Source: Yoonia maricola (GTDB taxonomy: Bacteria; Pseudomonadota; Alphaproteobacteria; Rhodobacterales; Rhodobacteraceae). From it: a DNA stretch of 64,000 nt. The stretch's first letter is position 1. The number at the start of each line of letters is the position of its first letter. Of the stretch, positions 44,216-54,176 are shown piece after piece. The DNA lies in assembly GCF_002797915.1 (NCBI RefSeq), contig NZ_PGTY01000003.1, positions 1-64,000 on the forward strand, written 5' to 3'. A program made the position numbers and the translations under genes. The notes below the pieces were generated by a model, which did no database searches, was not told where the DNA came from, and worked only from the letters and a program-made list of their open reading frames with translations.

Positions 44216-45991
44216 ATGCCGATCTACAACGCACCTACCAAAGACATTCAGTTCGTACTGCACGACCTTCTAAAGGTCAGCGAGCAGGACATTCCGGGGT
44301 TCGAAGACCTTGACCGTGACTTTACCAGTGCTGTTGTCGAAGAAGCCGGCAAGGTGGCCACCGAGGTGTTGCACCCGCTGAACGTCGTGGGTGATACCGA
44401 AGGCTGCGTGATGGAAAACGGTGTGGTGCGAACACCGACAGGTTTCAAAGAAGCCTTCCAGCAAATGAAGGACGGCGGCTGGACCGCGATGGATTGTGAT
44501 CCTGAATATGGCGGCCAAGGCCTGCCCTATGTCATGCATACGGCGGCACAGGAACCGTTTGTGTCCGCGAACATGGCCTTCAACATGTATCAGGGCCTGA
44601 CCCACGGCGCCTACTCCGCAATCTACGCGCACGGGTCTGATGAGCAAAAACAAAAGTTCCTGCCAAAAATGGTGTCCTGCGAATGGACCGGCACGATGAA
44701 CCTGACAGAACCACACTGCGGCACTGATCTGGGTCTGATGCGTACGAAAGCTGTGCCAAACGGTGATGGCTCTTACAAAATCTCTGGCCAGAAAATCTTC
44801 ATCTCGGCTGGTGAGCACGACATGGCAGATAACATCATCCACCTCGTGCTAGCCAAAATCCAAGGTGGCCCTGAGGGGATCAAAGGCGTGTCCCTCTTTG
44901 TCGTGCCAAAGTTCCTTGTGAACGATGATGGCTCCTTGGGTGCCCGCAACGGTGCGACCTGTGGCAAGATCGAAGAGAAAATGGGTATCCACGGCAATTC
45001 GACTTGCGTGATGAACTATGACGAAGCCGAAGGCTATCTGATAGGGGAAGAGCACAAAGGCATGCGTGCCATGTTCACCATGATGAACGAAGCGCGTCTG
45101 GGTGTGGGCCTGCAAGGTTATGCCCAAGCCGAAAGCGCCTATCAGAATGCTGTGGCCTATGCCAACGACCGCCTGCAAGGGCGCGACGTCACGGGTGTCA
45201 AGAACCCTGATGGCCCTGCCGATCCGCTAATTGTACACCCGGATATTCGTCGTAACCTTATGGATCAAAAGTCCTTTGTCGAAGGCGCACGCGCTTTCAC
45301 CTATTGGGGTGCGATGTTGATTGATCAGGCTCATAAGAACAAAGACGCTGATGCCGATGGCCTGATTTCCTTGATGACGCCTGTCATCAAAGGCTTTTTG
45401 ACCGACAAAGGGTTTGAGTATGCCACTGCGGCACAGCAGGTTTACGGTGGTCACGGCTATATCGAAGAATGGGGCATGTCCCAATACGCCCGCGATGCGC
45501 GGATCGCGATGATCTATGAAGGGGCCAATGGTGTGCAAGCGCTGGATCTCGTTGGTCGTAAGTTGGCGCAAGACGGCGGTAAGCATGTGATGGCCTTCTT
45601 CGAGATGGTAAAGACCTTCATCAAGGAAAACGAAGGGAATGAGGCACTGAACAAAGAGTTCCTCACACCTTTGAAAGCTGCGTCCAAGGATTTGCAGGCC
45701 GCTGGCATGTACTTCATGCAGAACGCGACCAAGCCGAACAACGCGTTGTCTGGGTCTTATGATTTCATGCATATGATGGGGCATGTCTGCCTTGGCCTGA
45801 TGTGGGCACGCATGGCGAAAGCAGCAATGGACGCTCTTGAAAGCGGGGCATCTGACACCGCGTTTTACGAGACCAAGATCGCAACTGGCCGCTACTACAT
45901 GGCGCGCCAATTGCCTGCCACGGCGATGCACCTTGCGCGCATCAACACAGGCGGCGATACAATCATGGCGTTAGAGGCTGCAAACTTCTAA
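44216..45991 (+). CDS. Acyl-CoA dehydrogenase with C-terminal extension (FadE-type)
   Basis: A 591-residue FAD-dependent enzyme performing the first step of beta-oxidation. Features: [18 protein letters not shown] for FAD/substrate binding, [40 protein letters not shown], and the catalytic-Glu loop [18 protein letters not shown]. Residues about 470-591 are the extra C-terminal domain of the long family, to which DmdC (3-methylmercaptopropionyl-CoA dehydrogenase) also belongs. The neighbouring thiolase and FadJ favour fatty-acid oxidation. An A/G-rich CGGAGAGAC ribosome site precedes it. Confidence 0.92.
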   Translation: MPIYNAPTKDIQFVLHDLLKVSEQDIPGFEDLDRDFTSAVVEEAGKVATEVLHPLNVVGDTEGCVMENGVVRTPTGFKEAFQQMKDGGWTAMDCDPEYGGQGLPYVMHTAAQEPFVSANMAFNMYQGLTHGAYSAIYAHGSDEQKQKFLPKMVSCEWTGTMNLTEPHCGTDLGLMRTKAVPNGDGSYKISGQKIFISAGEHDMADNIIHLVLAKIQGGPEGIKGVSLFVVPKFLVNDDGSLGARNGATCGKIEEKMGIHGNSTCVMNYDEAEGYLIGEEHKGMRAMFTMMNEARLGVGLQGYAQAESAYQNAVAYANDRLQGRDVTGVKNPDGPADPLIVHPDIRRNLMDQKSFVEGARAFTYWGAMLIDQAHKNKDADADGLISLMTPVIKGFLTDKGFEYATAAQQVYGGHGYIEEWGMSQYARDARIAMIYEGANGVQALDLVGRKLAQDGGKHVMAFFEMVKTFIKENEGNEALNKEFLTPLKAASKDLQAAGMYFMQNATKPNNALSGSYDFMHMMGHVCLGLMWARMAKAAMDALESGASDTAFYETKIATGRYYMARQLPATAMHLARINTGGDTIMALEAANF

Positions 45992-46310
45992 AAATGTGGG
46001 GTGGGTCAAGACCCACCTTACACGTTCGACAATTGGCGCATGGCAAAAAGCATCGCGCTTTCACAAAGGGTTGGAGCCTCCGGCGGGAGTTTTTCGGCCA
46101 AGATGAAGAAGGGAGCTCCACCCCGGCCTTTCGACAAGCACCGGGGCTTCACCTTGGACGCCAAATCGCTCTCCAGCTATTGGCGCCTCTGCAAAATCGG
46201 CCAAGAGGGTTAACGTTTCGTTGTGCGCGCAACGCTCCCCTTTCATCTTGGCCAAAAAACTCAAATACCGACCGTCACCTTATGGTCGGACCTCTGGGAG
46301 GGGGCACAAC
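45992..46310. repeat. Gap with a perfect hairpin and a ~190-bp inverted-repeat element
   Basis: No gene is credible here. Just after the stop lies a perfect 8-bp hairpin GGTGGGTC-AA-GACCCACC (46000-46017) without a T-run. From 46073 a repeat unit begins (GGAGCCTCCGGCGGGAGTTTTT...), and its 22-base part at 46087-46108 recurs inverted at 46241-46262 with 20 matches. The ends could pair into a long stem. A similar GCCTCCGGCGG unit occurs at 54191 and, inverted, at 63580, always just downstream of a gene. Confidence 0.6.
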
Positions 46311-46934
46311 ATGATGAAGCTTCATTGCTTTGGCGAAAGCGGAAATGCCTATAAAGCAGCCCTGACCCTGACCCTTGCCGATGCAGCGTGGGAGCCTGTC
46401 TTTGTGGACTTCTTTCAAGGTGCCACACGCACCCCCGAATTCCGCGCGCTGAATGTGATGGGTGAGGTGCCTGTGCTGGAAGACGGCGATCTGGTGTTGA
46501 GCCAATCCGCAGTGATCCAGGACTATGTCAGCTCAAAAACCGGCAAACTGGGCGGCAAATCCGCGGCAGAGCGCCGTGATGTGCTGCGTTGGATGTTTTT
46601 TGACAATCACAAACTGTCCGGCGTGGCTGGCCCTTTGCGGTTCAACATGAATTTTCTGCCCGAGGACAAGCGCAATGCAGATGTGAACAACTTCATGGCC
46701 ATGCGCCTCGCCTCTGCTTTGAAGGTGATGGAAACGCAATTGAGCGAGACCCAATGGCTCGCTGCCGATGACATCACAATCGCCGATATCGCTTGCGCTG
46801 GTTACCTGTTTTACACCGAAGATTTCACCTTCGACCGTGCCGATTACCCCAATATCAACCGTTGGCTGACTGCAATCGCAGATCAGCCCGGCTGGAAACA
46901 CCCTTATGACCTGATGCCGCGCGCCCTTGGCTGA
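46311..46934 (+). CDS. Glutathione S-transferase family protein
   Basis: A 207-residue GST. The thioredoxin-like N-terminus contains LHCFGESGNAYKAALTLTLA, with the cis-Pro GEVPVLEDGDLVLSQSAVIQDY, of which GEVPVLEDG and the acidic-Ser pair QSA bind glutathione. The helical C-terminal domain has ADDITIADIACAGYLFY. Tandem ATGs at 46311 and 46314 follow GGAGGGGG. It sits inside the beta-oxidation operon, where it may detoxify reactive acyl products or act as a glutathionyl hydrolase; the substrate is unknown. Confidence 0.9.
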   Translation: MMKLHCFGESGNAYKAALTLTLADAAWEPVFVDFFQGATRTPEFRALNVMGEVPVLEDGDLVLSQSAVIQDYVSSKTGKLGGKSAAERRDVLRWMFFDNHKLSGVAGPLRFNMNFLPEDKRNADVNNFMAMRLASALKVMETQLSETQWLAADDITIADIACAGYLFYTEDFTFDRADYPNINRWLTAIADQPGWKHPYDLMPRALG

Positions 46935-46960
46935 CGCGGACTAAATACCTGGAGGACCCT

Positions 46961-48172
46961 ATGACCGAAGCCTATATCTACGATGCCATTCGTACCCCGC
47001 GCGGCAAAGGGCGCAAAGACGGTAGCCTGCATGAGGTGACATCTGCGCGCCTGTCTGCGGGCGTGTTGAATGCGCTCAAAGAGCGCAACAATCTCGAAGG
47101 CCATGCCGTTGAAGATGTGATCTGGGGCAATGTCACGCAAGTTGGCGAACAGGGCGGCTGCCTTGCACGGACGGCCGTTCTGGCCTCTGATCTGGATCAA
47201 TCAATCCCCGGTCTGGCAATCAACCGGTTCTGCGCTTCCGGTATGGAAGCTGTGAACCTCGCCGCAAATCAAGTGAAGGGTGGTGCTGGTCAGGCCTATA
47301 TCGCGGGTGGTGTCGAGATGATGGGCCGTGTTGCCATGGGGTCCGACGGCGCGGCGATTGCCGTTGATCCATCCATCGCGATGGACACTTACTTTGTCCC
47401 GCAAGGTATTTCCGCTGATATTATCGCGACTGAATATGGTTTCAGCCGTGACGATGCCGACCAGCTTGCCATGGAAAGCCAGAAGCGTGCCAAAGCCGCT
47501 TGGGATGACAAGCGTTTTGACAAATCCATCGTGCCTGTGCGCGATATCAACGGCCTCGCTATTCTTGACCACGACGAATACATGCGCCCCGGCACTGATA
47601 TGCAGTCGCTGGGTGGCCTGAACCCGGCGTTCCAGGCGATGGGCGAGGTGATGCCCGGCTTCGATAAAGTCGCCCTGATGAAGTACCCGCATTTGGAAAA
47701 GATCAACCATATCCACCATGCCGGTAACTCATCCGGGATCGTTGACGGTGCTGCTGGCGTTCTGATCGCATCAAAGGAATGGGGTGAGGCCAATGGCATC
47801 AAACCCCGCGCCCGGATCAAGGCAACCGCCAAAATCGGCACCGACCCCACAATCATGCTGACAGGCCCGGTTCCCGTGACCGAGAAGATCATGGCTGATA
47901 GTGGTATGAGCATCAGCGATATCGATCTTTTTGAGGTCAATGAAGCCTTTGCATCCGTCGTGCTGCGCTTCATGCAGGCCTTTGATGTGGATGATAGCAA
48001 AGTCAACGTGAACGGCGGCTCCATCGCGATGGGCCATCCGTTGGGCGCCACAGGTGCGATCATCATCGGCACATTGTTGGATGAGTTGGAGCGGACCGGA
48101 AAAGGCACAGGTCTGGCCACATTGTGCATCGCATCCGGCATGGGGGCGGCAACAATCATCGAACGGGTGTAA
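46961..48172 (+). CDS. fadA: Acetyl-CoA C-acyltransferase (thiolase, FadA-type)
   Basis: A 403-residue thiolase that cleaves 3-ketoacyl-CoA with CoA. Nucleophilic C91 lies in INRFCASGMEAVNLAA, the second half has VNEAFASVVLRF and the His motif NGGSIAMGHPLGATGA, and the acid/base Cys is in ATLCIASGMGAATI near 392. Position between a long acyl-CoA dehydrogenase and the multifunctional FadJ-like gene favours degradation over PHB synthesis. GGAGG is present before the ATG. Confidence 0.92.
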   Translation: MTEAYIYDAIRTPRGKGRKDGSLHEVTSARLSAGVLNALKERNNLEGHAVEDVIWGNVTQVGEQGGCLARTAVLASDLDQSIPGLAINRFCASGMEAVNLAANQVKGGAGQAYIAGGVEMMGRVAMGSDGAAIAVDPSIAMDTYFVPQGISADIIATEYGFSRDDADQLAMESQKRAKAAWDDKRFDKSIVPVRDINGLAILDHDEYMRPGTDMQSLGGLNPAFQAMGEVMPGFDKVALMKYPHLEKINHIHHAGNSSGIVDGAAGVLIASKEWGEANGIKPRARIKATAKIGTDPTIMLTGPVPVTEKIMADSGMSISDIDLFEVNEAFASVVLRFMQAFDVDDSKVNVNGGSIAMGHPLGATGAIIIGTLLDELERTGKGTGLATLCIASGMGAATIIERV

Positions 48173-48177
48173 TCATC

Positions 48178-48636
48178 ATGGCGAACGACATGCAGATTGC
48201 TGCAAGCGACGTGTCACAGGCGTTGCTCGACATTACTGGCGATGCGCTGATGAAGGGTGATTTTGATGCGTTTGCATCCGTCTTTCACACCCCTCAGCAC
48301 ATGGCGACGATGGCAGGCCCAATCTACATGGAAACAGCCGAGGATATGCGCCGCGCCTTTGATGAGATGCATAAACATCTGCAAGGCATCGGGGCGACGC
48401 ATATGGTGCGCAGATGCGTGGTGGCGGAATACAAAACGCCAACCCGCGTCGAAGCCACACACACAAGCGAAGTACTCAAAGATGGTAAGCGCCTCAGCGG
48501 GCCTTACCCTGGGTTCTCGGTGCTCGAAAAGATTGATGACAAATGGAAAGTGACTGCGAGCGAATACGCCCTTGAACCAAACGACGGGCAGGCCATGGCT
48601 ATTGCCGCCGCTGACACAAAGCATCGCAACACATAA
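48178..48636 (+). CDS. NTF2-like (SnoaL fold) small protein in the beta-oxidation operon
   Basis: A 152-residue protein with the helix-helix-strand order of the NTF2/SnoaL fold (GDALMKGDFDAFASVF, then YMETAEDMRRAFDEMH and VLEKIDDKWKVTASEYAL). Proteins of this fold include isomerases, but many are of unknown role and no catalytic set is clear here. The ATG at 48178 is 5 bases after the thiolase stop. It precedes the fadJ gene by 60 bases, so it is probably part of the operon. Confidence 0.75.
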   Translation: MANDMQIAASDVSQALLDITGDALMKGDFDAFASVFHTPQHMATMAGPIYMETAEDMRRAFDEMHKHLQGIGATHMVRRCVVAEYKTPTRVEATHTSEVLKDGKRLSGPYPGFSVLEKIDDKWKVTASEYALEPNDGQAMAIAAADTKHRNT

Positions 48637-48696
48637 TTATCTGAGGTCAAACGTAGCCGGTAGGGCTCGGACCAAGACCACAAAGGAACGACAGAC

Positions 48697-50895
48697 ATGA
48701 CCGATTTCACAATGAACACTGACGCAGACGGCGTTGCCACAATCGTCTGGGACACTGTTGGCAAATCCATGAACGTGATGAACCAGCAAGGCTTCCTTGA
48801 TCTGGACGCGCTGATTGACCAAGCGCTTGCTGATGACGGCATTAAGGGCGTGATTATTACGTCCGGCAAGGAAGGGTCCTTTGCCGGTGGTATGGACCTC
48901 AACATTATTGCCAAGATGAAGGAAAGCGCAGGCGACGATCCGGCACGTGGTCTCTTTGAAGGCGTCATGGATATGCACGCCGTGCTGCGCAAGATCGAAC
49001 GCGCGGGCATGGACCCCAAGACCAACAAGGGCGGCAAGCCCATTGCTTGCGCCCTGCCCGGTACGGCGCTCGGGATCGGCTTGGAAATCCCACTGGCCTG
49101 TCACCGCATCTTTGCCGCTGACAACCCAAAGGCCAAGATTGGCCTGCCCGAAATTCTGGTCGGCATCTTCCCTGGCGCAGGCGGCACGACACGCCTGTCA
49201 CGCAAGCTGGGTGCGATGGGGGCATCCCCGCTGCTGCTGGAAGGCAAGTTGAACGATCCGAAGAAAGCGAAAGCTGCTGGCGTCGTTGATGAGGTTGTAC
49301 CCGCAGACGAATTGCTGTCCGCCGCCAAAGCATGGGTTCTGTCCGAACCTTCCATCGTCAAGCCATGGGACGAAAAGGGCTACAAAATGCCCGGCGGCGC
49401 ACCGTATCACCCTGCTGGTTTCATGACCTTTGTTGGTGCCTCCGCAATGGTCAACGGCAAGACCCAAGGCGTCTACCCCGCTGCCAAGGCCCTGCTCTCC
49501 GCGGTCTACGAAGGCGCACTGGTCCCCTTCGACACCGCCATCAAGATCGAGGCGCGGTGGTTCACCAACGTTCTGATGAACCCATCATCCTCTGCCATGA
49601 TCCGCAGCCTCTTTATCAATAAGGAAGCTTTGGAAAAAGGCGCCAACCGCCCAGAAGCACCGGACCAGAAGGTCAAGAAGGTCGGTGTCATCGGGGCAGG
49701 CATGATGGGCGCTGGTATCTCGCTCGTCTCTGCTTTGGCCGGTATCGAAGTGGTGCTGATCGACAGCACGCAGGAAGCGGCCGACAAGGGTAAGTCCTAT
49801 ACCACCGCGCATCTGGATAAAGGCATGGCGCGCAAGAAGGTTACGCAGGAAAAGAAAGACGCCGTGCTTGGCTTGATCAACGCAACGACCGATTATGACG
49901 CGCTCAAGGGCTGCGACCTCATCGTCGAAGCCGTGTTCGAAGATGTCGGCGTCAAAGCTGACGTCACCGCCAAGGTACAGGCCGTCACCGGCCCTGATTG
50001 CATCTTTGCAACGAACACCTCAACCCTGCCGATCACGGAACTGGCGAAAGCCTCCGCCGATGCAGAGAAATTCATCGGCATCCACTTCTTTAGCCCCGTG
50101 GACAAGATGTTGCTGGTCGAGATCATCAAAGGCAAGGAAACCGGCGATGTGGCTGTGGCCAAAGCATTGGATTACGTCCGCCAGATCAAGAAGACACCGA
50201 TTGTCGTGAACGACGAACGCTTCTTCTATGCCAACCGTTGCATCATTCCTTACATCAACGAAGGTATTCGCATGGTGAAGGAAGGCGTCGAACCTGCGCT
50301 GATCGAAAATGCGGCCAAACTGGTCGGCATGCCGCTGGGTCCGTTGCAACTGGTCGATGAAACCTCTGTCGATCTGGGCGTGAAAATCGCCAAGGCGACA
50401 AAGGCTGCGATGGGCGATGACTACCCCGATGGCGAAGTGGATGAGGTTCTGTTCTGGATGTTCGATCAGGAACGTCTGGGCCGCAAATCGAACTTGGGAT
50501 TTTACAGCTACGATGACAAAGGCAAGCGTCAGGGGCTGTGGGATGGGCTGGCCGCTCAATACCCTGTCGCCGACGAACAGCCAGACCTAACCACCGTACA
50601 GCACCGCCTGCTGTTCGCACAAACACTCGAAGCCATCCGCGCATTGGAAGAAGGCGTGCTGGAAGACATCCGCGAAGGCGACGTCGGTGCGATCCTTGGC
50701 TGGGGCTTCGCGCCTTGGTCGGGTGGCCCATTTAGCTGGCTCGACATCATCGGCGCTCCTTACGCAGCCGAGCGCTGCGATCAGCTGACCGAGGCGTTCG
50801 GCGAACGATTCAAGACACCGGCGCTACTGCGTGAGATGGCTGATAAAGGTCAGGACTTTTACAAGCGTTTCGGCACTGCGGCAAAGGCTGCTTGA
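48697..50895 (+). CDS. fadJ: Multifunctional enoyl-CoA hydratase/3-hydroxyacyl-CoA dehydrogenase (FadJ/FadB-like)
   Basis: A 732-residue enzyme doing steps two and three of beta-oxidation. The crotonase domain (about 1-190) has ALGIGLEIPLACHRIFA and GLPEILVGIFPGAGGTTRLS, which supply the oxyanion glycines and catalytic glutamates. The NAD-binding domain starts near residue 328 with GVIGAGMMGAGISLVSALAG and includes HFFSPVDKMLLVEIIKG. The C-terminal domains contain ERFFYANRCIIPYINEG. It forms a complex with the thiolase FadA from the same operon. Strong GAACGACAG leader; start at 48697. Confidence 0.93.
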   Translation: MTDFTMNTDADGVATIVWDTVGKSMNVMNQQGFLDLDALIDQALADDGIKGVIITSGKEGSFAGGMDLNIIAKMKESAGDDPARGLFEGVMDMHAVLRKIERAGMDPKTNKGGKPIACALPGTALGIGLEIPLACHRIFAADNPKAKIGLPEILVGIFPGAGGTTRLSRKLGAMGASPLLLEGKLNDPKKAKAAGVVDEVVPADELLSAAKAWVLSEPSIVKPWDEKGYKMPGGAPYHPAGFMTFVGASAMVNGKTQGVYPAAKALLSAVYEGALVPFDTAIKIEARWFTNVLMNPSSSAMIRSLFINKEALEKGANRPEAPDQKVKKVGVIGAGMMGAGISLVSALAGIEVVLIDSTQEAADKGKSYTTAHLDKGMARKKVTQEKKDAVLGLINATTDYDALKGCDLIVEAVFEDVGVKADVTAKVQAVTGPDCIFATNTSTLPITELAKASADAEKFIGIHFFSPVDKMLLVEIIKGKETGDVAVAKALDYVRQIKKTPIVVNDERFFYANRCIIPYINEGIRMVKEGVEPALIENAAKLVGMPLGPLQLVDETSVDLGVKIAKATKAAMGDDYPDGEVDEVLFWMFDQERLGRKSNLGFYSYDDKGKRQGLWDGLAAQYPVADEQPDLTTVQHRLLFAQTLEAIRALEEGVLEDIREGDVGAILGWGFAPWSGGPFSWLDIIGAPYAAERCDQLTEAFGERFKTPALLREMADKGQDFYKRFGTAAKAA

Positions 50896-50902
50896 ACCAA
50901 AC

Positions 50903-50929
50903 GGCGTACCCTCAAGCGGGGGGTACGCC
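50903..50929. terminator. Hairpin between convergent fadJ and sulfotransferase genes
   Basis: A 9-bp stem GGCGTACCC / GGGTACGCC (50903-50911, 50921-50929) with a 9-base loop fills the 36-base gap between the two stop codons. It lacks a T-run on either side, so termination efficiency is doubtful. Confidence 0.5.
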
Positions 50930-50931
50930 AC

Positions 50932-51567
50932 CTATAATGTGGTCTGATATCCAAAACGCGCGATATCTTGGGCCGCAATTTCCTGCACAATATCAAAGCC
51001 CTCTGCATCATAATAGATGCGCCAGTCCACATCACGATCCGAGCGATTGACATGCGGAACACTTAGCTGAAAACCCAAGTGTTTCCACAGCGGCTCCAGA
51101 TCTTCGGGGTGTTCCAACCGCGCATAGAGGTCACAGTGATCATGGCCATTGGCATCAATCACATACGTGGCATAGCTGTGTCTGCGAACAGACTCCTGCA
51201 CAGATGTATCGCGCAGGAAGCCTGCAAACGTCGTGGCTTTGGCAACCCGAACCGCTGGATGATCGAAGCTTTGATCCTGCAACCAATGATAATAGCTCAC
51301 CATCCGGTCCCATGGGTTACGAACCAAGGTAAAGATAAACGCCCCTTCCGGATAAAGCCCAGCCACATCGCGCAAGGTGCTGTGCTTCCACAATCGGCCC
51401 GGTGCTTTTAACGCAATCTGACGCGCGCGCCTTTTGCGCGCCTTCGGCGTATCGCCCACCAGAATATCATCCGCCGCCGCACGGTCCTCTAATGCAAGAG
51501 CAAGGCTGGTCCCGCCCGTCTTGGGAATATGCACAAAGACGTAAGAGCGCTTGGCAGAAATAATCAT
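50932..51567 (-). CDS. Sulfotransferase family 2 domain protein
   Basis: A 211-residue PAPS-dependent sulfotransferase. The 5'-phosphosulfate loop YVFVHIPKTGGTSLA is near the N-terminus, and the 3'-phosphate motif TLVRNPWDRMVSYYHW is at about residue 80-95. The family transfers sulfate to carbohydrates or other hydroxyl groups. The ATG at 51567 overlaps the stop of the transporter gene by 4 bases and starts right before the PAPS loop; longer in-frame starts extend into that gene. Substrate unknown; surface polysaccharide is one possibility. Confidence 0.87.
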   Translation of the reverse strand: MIISAKRSYVFVHIPKTGGTSLALALEDRAAADDILVGDTPKARKRRARQIALKAPGRLWKHSTLRDVAGLYPEGAFIFTLVRNPWDRMVSYYHWLQDQSFDHPAVRVAKATTFAGFLRDTSVQESVRRHSYATYVIDANGHDHCDLYARLEHPEDLEPLWKHLGFQLSVPHVNRSDRDVDWRIYYDAEGFDIVQEIAAQDIARFGYQTTL

Positions 51568-52457
51568 CCCGGCTGCCGCAACGCAATGACCGCACCCGAA
51601 ACAACAATCAGTGCCATCCCACATAAGGCCAATGGGGTGATCGCCTGATCCCATAAATACCATGCCCAGGCACTCGCGAAGATCAGCAAGGAAAACTCAA
51701 AGACAGCTACCGAACTTGCCTCGCCAATCTGATACCCGCGAAACAGGCACATGATGCCGATCAATGTGCCAATGGCCTGAAGCGCAATCCAGAACAGCAT
51801 ATCAATGTTCACAGGCATCCATCCGCGTGCGGCGAAATCATCTACACCACTGCCTACGCCCGGAAATACCAGACAGCCCACCGCACCCATCAGCCCGAGC
51901 ATGACAAAGAAACCCGCTGTCAACGAAAGCGTCCCTTCCCCCTCACACCATGCGCGGGTCGCGACGGCACCGATGGCATAGCAAAGACCCGCAACAATCG
52001 GCACGAAGGCCACCAGATCAAGATTGGCCGGATCTGGCCTGATGACCAAAAGCGCACCAGCGAACCCCAGAAAGATCGCAAGGGCATGCAGTGCTGTGAT
52101 GCGCCTGCCTTGAAAAACGGCCGCGATGAGGGACACAAAGAGTGGTGAGGTAAAGAACCCGGCCACAACCAGACTCACCGGCAAGATCGCCAGACAGCCA
52201 AAATAGATCAACATCGAGATGCCTTGAATGGCACTGCGCGCGCCTACGGCCCAAAAGCGCTTGGGCCAGATCACGCCCATGCCCGCCATGGCAATCACAC
52301 CCATAACGAACAAAGCTGTCAGACTGCGCAACAAATGGAACTGCCAAAGTGAGCTTGCATCGGTGATGTATAGGATGAAGTTATCACTCAACCCAAGCAC
52401 GGCCATGCCTACCAAAATCGACAAGGCCGCTCGGGTTGGGGCAATCGCTTGTGTCAT
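51564..52457 (-). CDS. EamA/DMT superfamily transporter
   Basis: A 297-residue integral membrane protein with about ten helices in two EamA repeats. AMP-like exporters with this plan include RhaT, YdcZ and S-adenosylmethionine carriers. The ATG at 52457 has AGAGGA 6 bases upstream; a longer frame start at 52490 lacks one. Loops are short (DPANLDLVAFVPIVAGLCYA between repeats). Substrate unknown. Confidence 0.88.
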   Translation of the reverse strand: MTQAIAPTRAALSILVGMAVLGLSDNFILYITDASSLWQFHLLRSLTALFVMGVIAMAGMGVIWPKRFWAVGARSAIQGISMLIYFGCLAILPVSLVVAGFFTSPLFVSLIAAVFQGRRITALHALAIFLGFAGALLVIRPDPANLDLVAFVPIVAGLCYAIGAVATRAWCEGEGTLSLTAGFFVMLGLMGAVGCLVFPGVGSGVDDFAARGWMPVNIDMLFWIALQAIGTLIGIMCLFRGYQIGEASSVAVFEFSLLIFASAWAWYLWDQAITPLALCGMALIVVSGAVIALRQPG

Positions 52458-52550
52458 GGAAAATCCTCTGCCTTCAATTCTAGCTTTCAAAAATCGCTAA
52501 CATGGCGCAATACTCAGCCCTCAAAGCAACATATGCTGCGGGAGGGCAAC

Positions 52551-54176
52551 ATGGGATGGATGCGTGACGAAACAGGTTTGGGTAAACGTGCGGCCAACTA
52601 TGTGCCACTGACGCCGCTGTCTCATTTACAACGGGCCGCACTGATCTTTGCGGATCGCGAAGCGGTTGTCTACGGTAAAACACGGCTCACTTATGCGAAA
52701 TACTATCGGCGGGTTTCGCGGCTGGCCTCGGCCCTGACCAAGGTTGGTGTGAAACCGGGTGACGTTGTCGCGACGATCCTGCCCAATATCCCCGCGCAGT
52801 CAGAGGCCGCCTTTGGGGTGCCTGCCTGCGGGGCGGTACTCAACACCATCAACACGCGGCTGGATGTCGACACCATCGCCTATATCTTTGATCATGGCGA
52901 AGCCAAGGTCGCCTTGGTCGATAGTCAGTTCCTGCCCATGGCCATGTCCGCCATCGAACTTATGGAAGGGCCAGCGCCGCTGATCATCGAAGTTCCCGAT
53001 GATGAGGCTGGCGTGCACGCGATGGCCGAGCAGCAAAACTATGAAGATTTCCTCGCAACCGGCGATCCCGAGTTCGCTTGGATGATGCCCGAGGATGAAT
53101 GGGAAAGCCTCGCACTCAACTACACCTCAGGGACAACGGGGCGGCCCAAGGGCGTGGTCTATCACCACCGCGGTGCCTATCTGATGACGATGGGCACACC
53201 GATCAGTTGGGAACTGCCGCTCTTTATGCGCTACTTGCAGATCGTACCACTTTTCCACTGCAACGGATGGAACCATACGTGGATGATGCCCGCCTTGGGT
53301 GGCACGGTGGTGTGCTGCCGCGATATCTCGGCCAGCGCAGTTTATGATGCCATTGCCGATGAAAGCGTTACGCATTTTGGCGGCGCACCGATCGTGCTTA
53401 ACCTGATCGTAAACGCGAAAGAGGAAGAACGACGTCCCTTTGGGCATATGGTCGAGGTCTTTACCGCAGGCGCACCCCCTGCCCCTGCGACCTTAGCTGC
53501 GATTGGCAAACTGGGTTTCAACGTCAAACAGGTCTACGGCCTAACCGAAACCTACGGACACGTTACCGAATGCATCTGGGACAGCAACTGGGACGGGCTG
53601 CCAGAAGACGAGCAGGCCGCGATCAAAGCGCGCCAAGGCGTGGCCTTTCCGATGATGGAAGATGTCACCGTAGTTGATGACCATATGGGGCAGGTCCCCC
53701 GCGACGGCGCCACGCAAGGCGAGATTGTTATGCGCGGGAACGCGGTGATGAAAGGCTACCTCAAAAATGAAGCGGCAACCGAAAAGGCATTTTCGGGCGG
53801 TTACTTCCATTCCGAAGACCTTGCCATTCAGCATCCGGGTGGATCGATCCAGATCTCGGACAGGGCGAAGGATATCATCATCTCTGGCGGTGAAAACATC
53901 AGTTCGGTCGAGGTCGAAGGGGCGCTGATGCACCACCCGGCAGTTAATCTCTGCGCAGTGGTGGCAAAACCCGATGACAAATGGGGCGAGGTGCCCTGTG
54001 CCTTTGTGGAACTGAAAGACGGGGCGCACGCAGATGAAACCGAGATGATCGCCTTTACCCGCGAGCGGCTGGCAGGTTTCAAGTGCCCCAAGAAGGTGGT
54101 GTTTCAGGAGTTACCGAAGACATCGACCGGAAAGATCCAAAAGTTTGAACTCAGAAAGCAAGCCAAGGCGTTTTAG
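52551..54176 (+). CDS. Acyl-CoA synthetase (medium/long chain, AMP-forming)
   Basis: A 541-residue fatty-acid CoA ligase. Motifs: P-loop LNYTSGTTGRPKGVVYHHRG, PLFHCNGWNHTWMMPALGG, A5 GLTETYGH, SEDLAIQHPGGSIQISDRAKDIIISGGENI, of which RAKDIIISGGENI is the hinge, and catalytic Lys in KTSTGKIQKFELR. Sequence pattern is like the family that includes methylmercaptopropionate and other medium-chain ligases, but not close enough to call DmdB. ATG at 52551 follows GGGAGGG. The fatty-acid oxidation genes nearby suggest it feeds that pathway. Confidence 0.9.
   Translation: MGWMRDETGLGKRAANYVPLTPLSHLQRAALIFADREAVVYGKTRLTYAKYYRRVSRLASALTKVGVKPGDVVATILPNIPAQSEAAFGVPACGAVLNTINTRLDVDTIAYIFDHGEAKVALVDSQFLPMAMSAIELMEGPAPLIIEVPDDEAGVHAMAEQQNYEDFLATGDPEFAWMMPEDEWESLALNYTSGTTGRPKGVVYHHRGAYLMTMGTPISWELPLFMRYLQIVPLFHCNGWNHTWMMPALGGTVVCCRDISASAVYDAIADESVTHFGGAPIVLNLIVNAKEEERRPFGHMVEVFTAGAPPAPATLAAIGKLGFNVKQVYGLTETYGHVTECIWDSNWDGLPEDEQAAIKARQGVAFPMMEDVTVVDDHMGQVPRDGATQGEIVMRGNAVMKGYLKNEAATEKAFSGGYFHSEDLAIQHPGGSIQISDRAKDIIISGGENISSVEVEGALMHHPAVNLCAVVAKPDDKWGEVPCAFVELKDGAHADETEMIAFTRERLAGFKCPKKVVFQELPKTSTGKIQKFELRKQAKAF

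Noticed and set aside
45994-46314. Plus-strand reading frame in the gap after the acyl-CoA dehydrogenase
   Set aside because: It spans the hairpin and inverted repeat, has no ribosome site and reads as repeat sequence.
47389-48159. Minus-strand reading frame opposite the thiolase
   Set aside because: Antisense of a clear thiolase; no start signal.
52551-54176. DmdB (methylmercaptopropionate-CoA ligase)
   Set aside because: Same superfamily, but the N-terminus is not like DmdB as I remember it and no dmd genes are adjacent.
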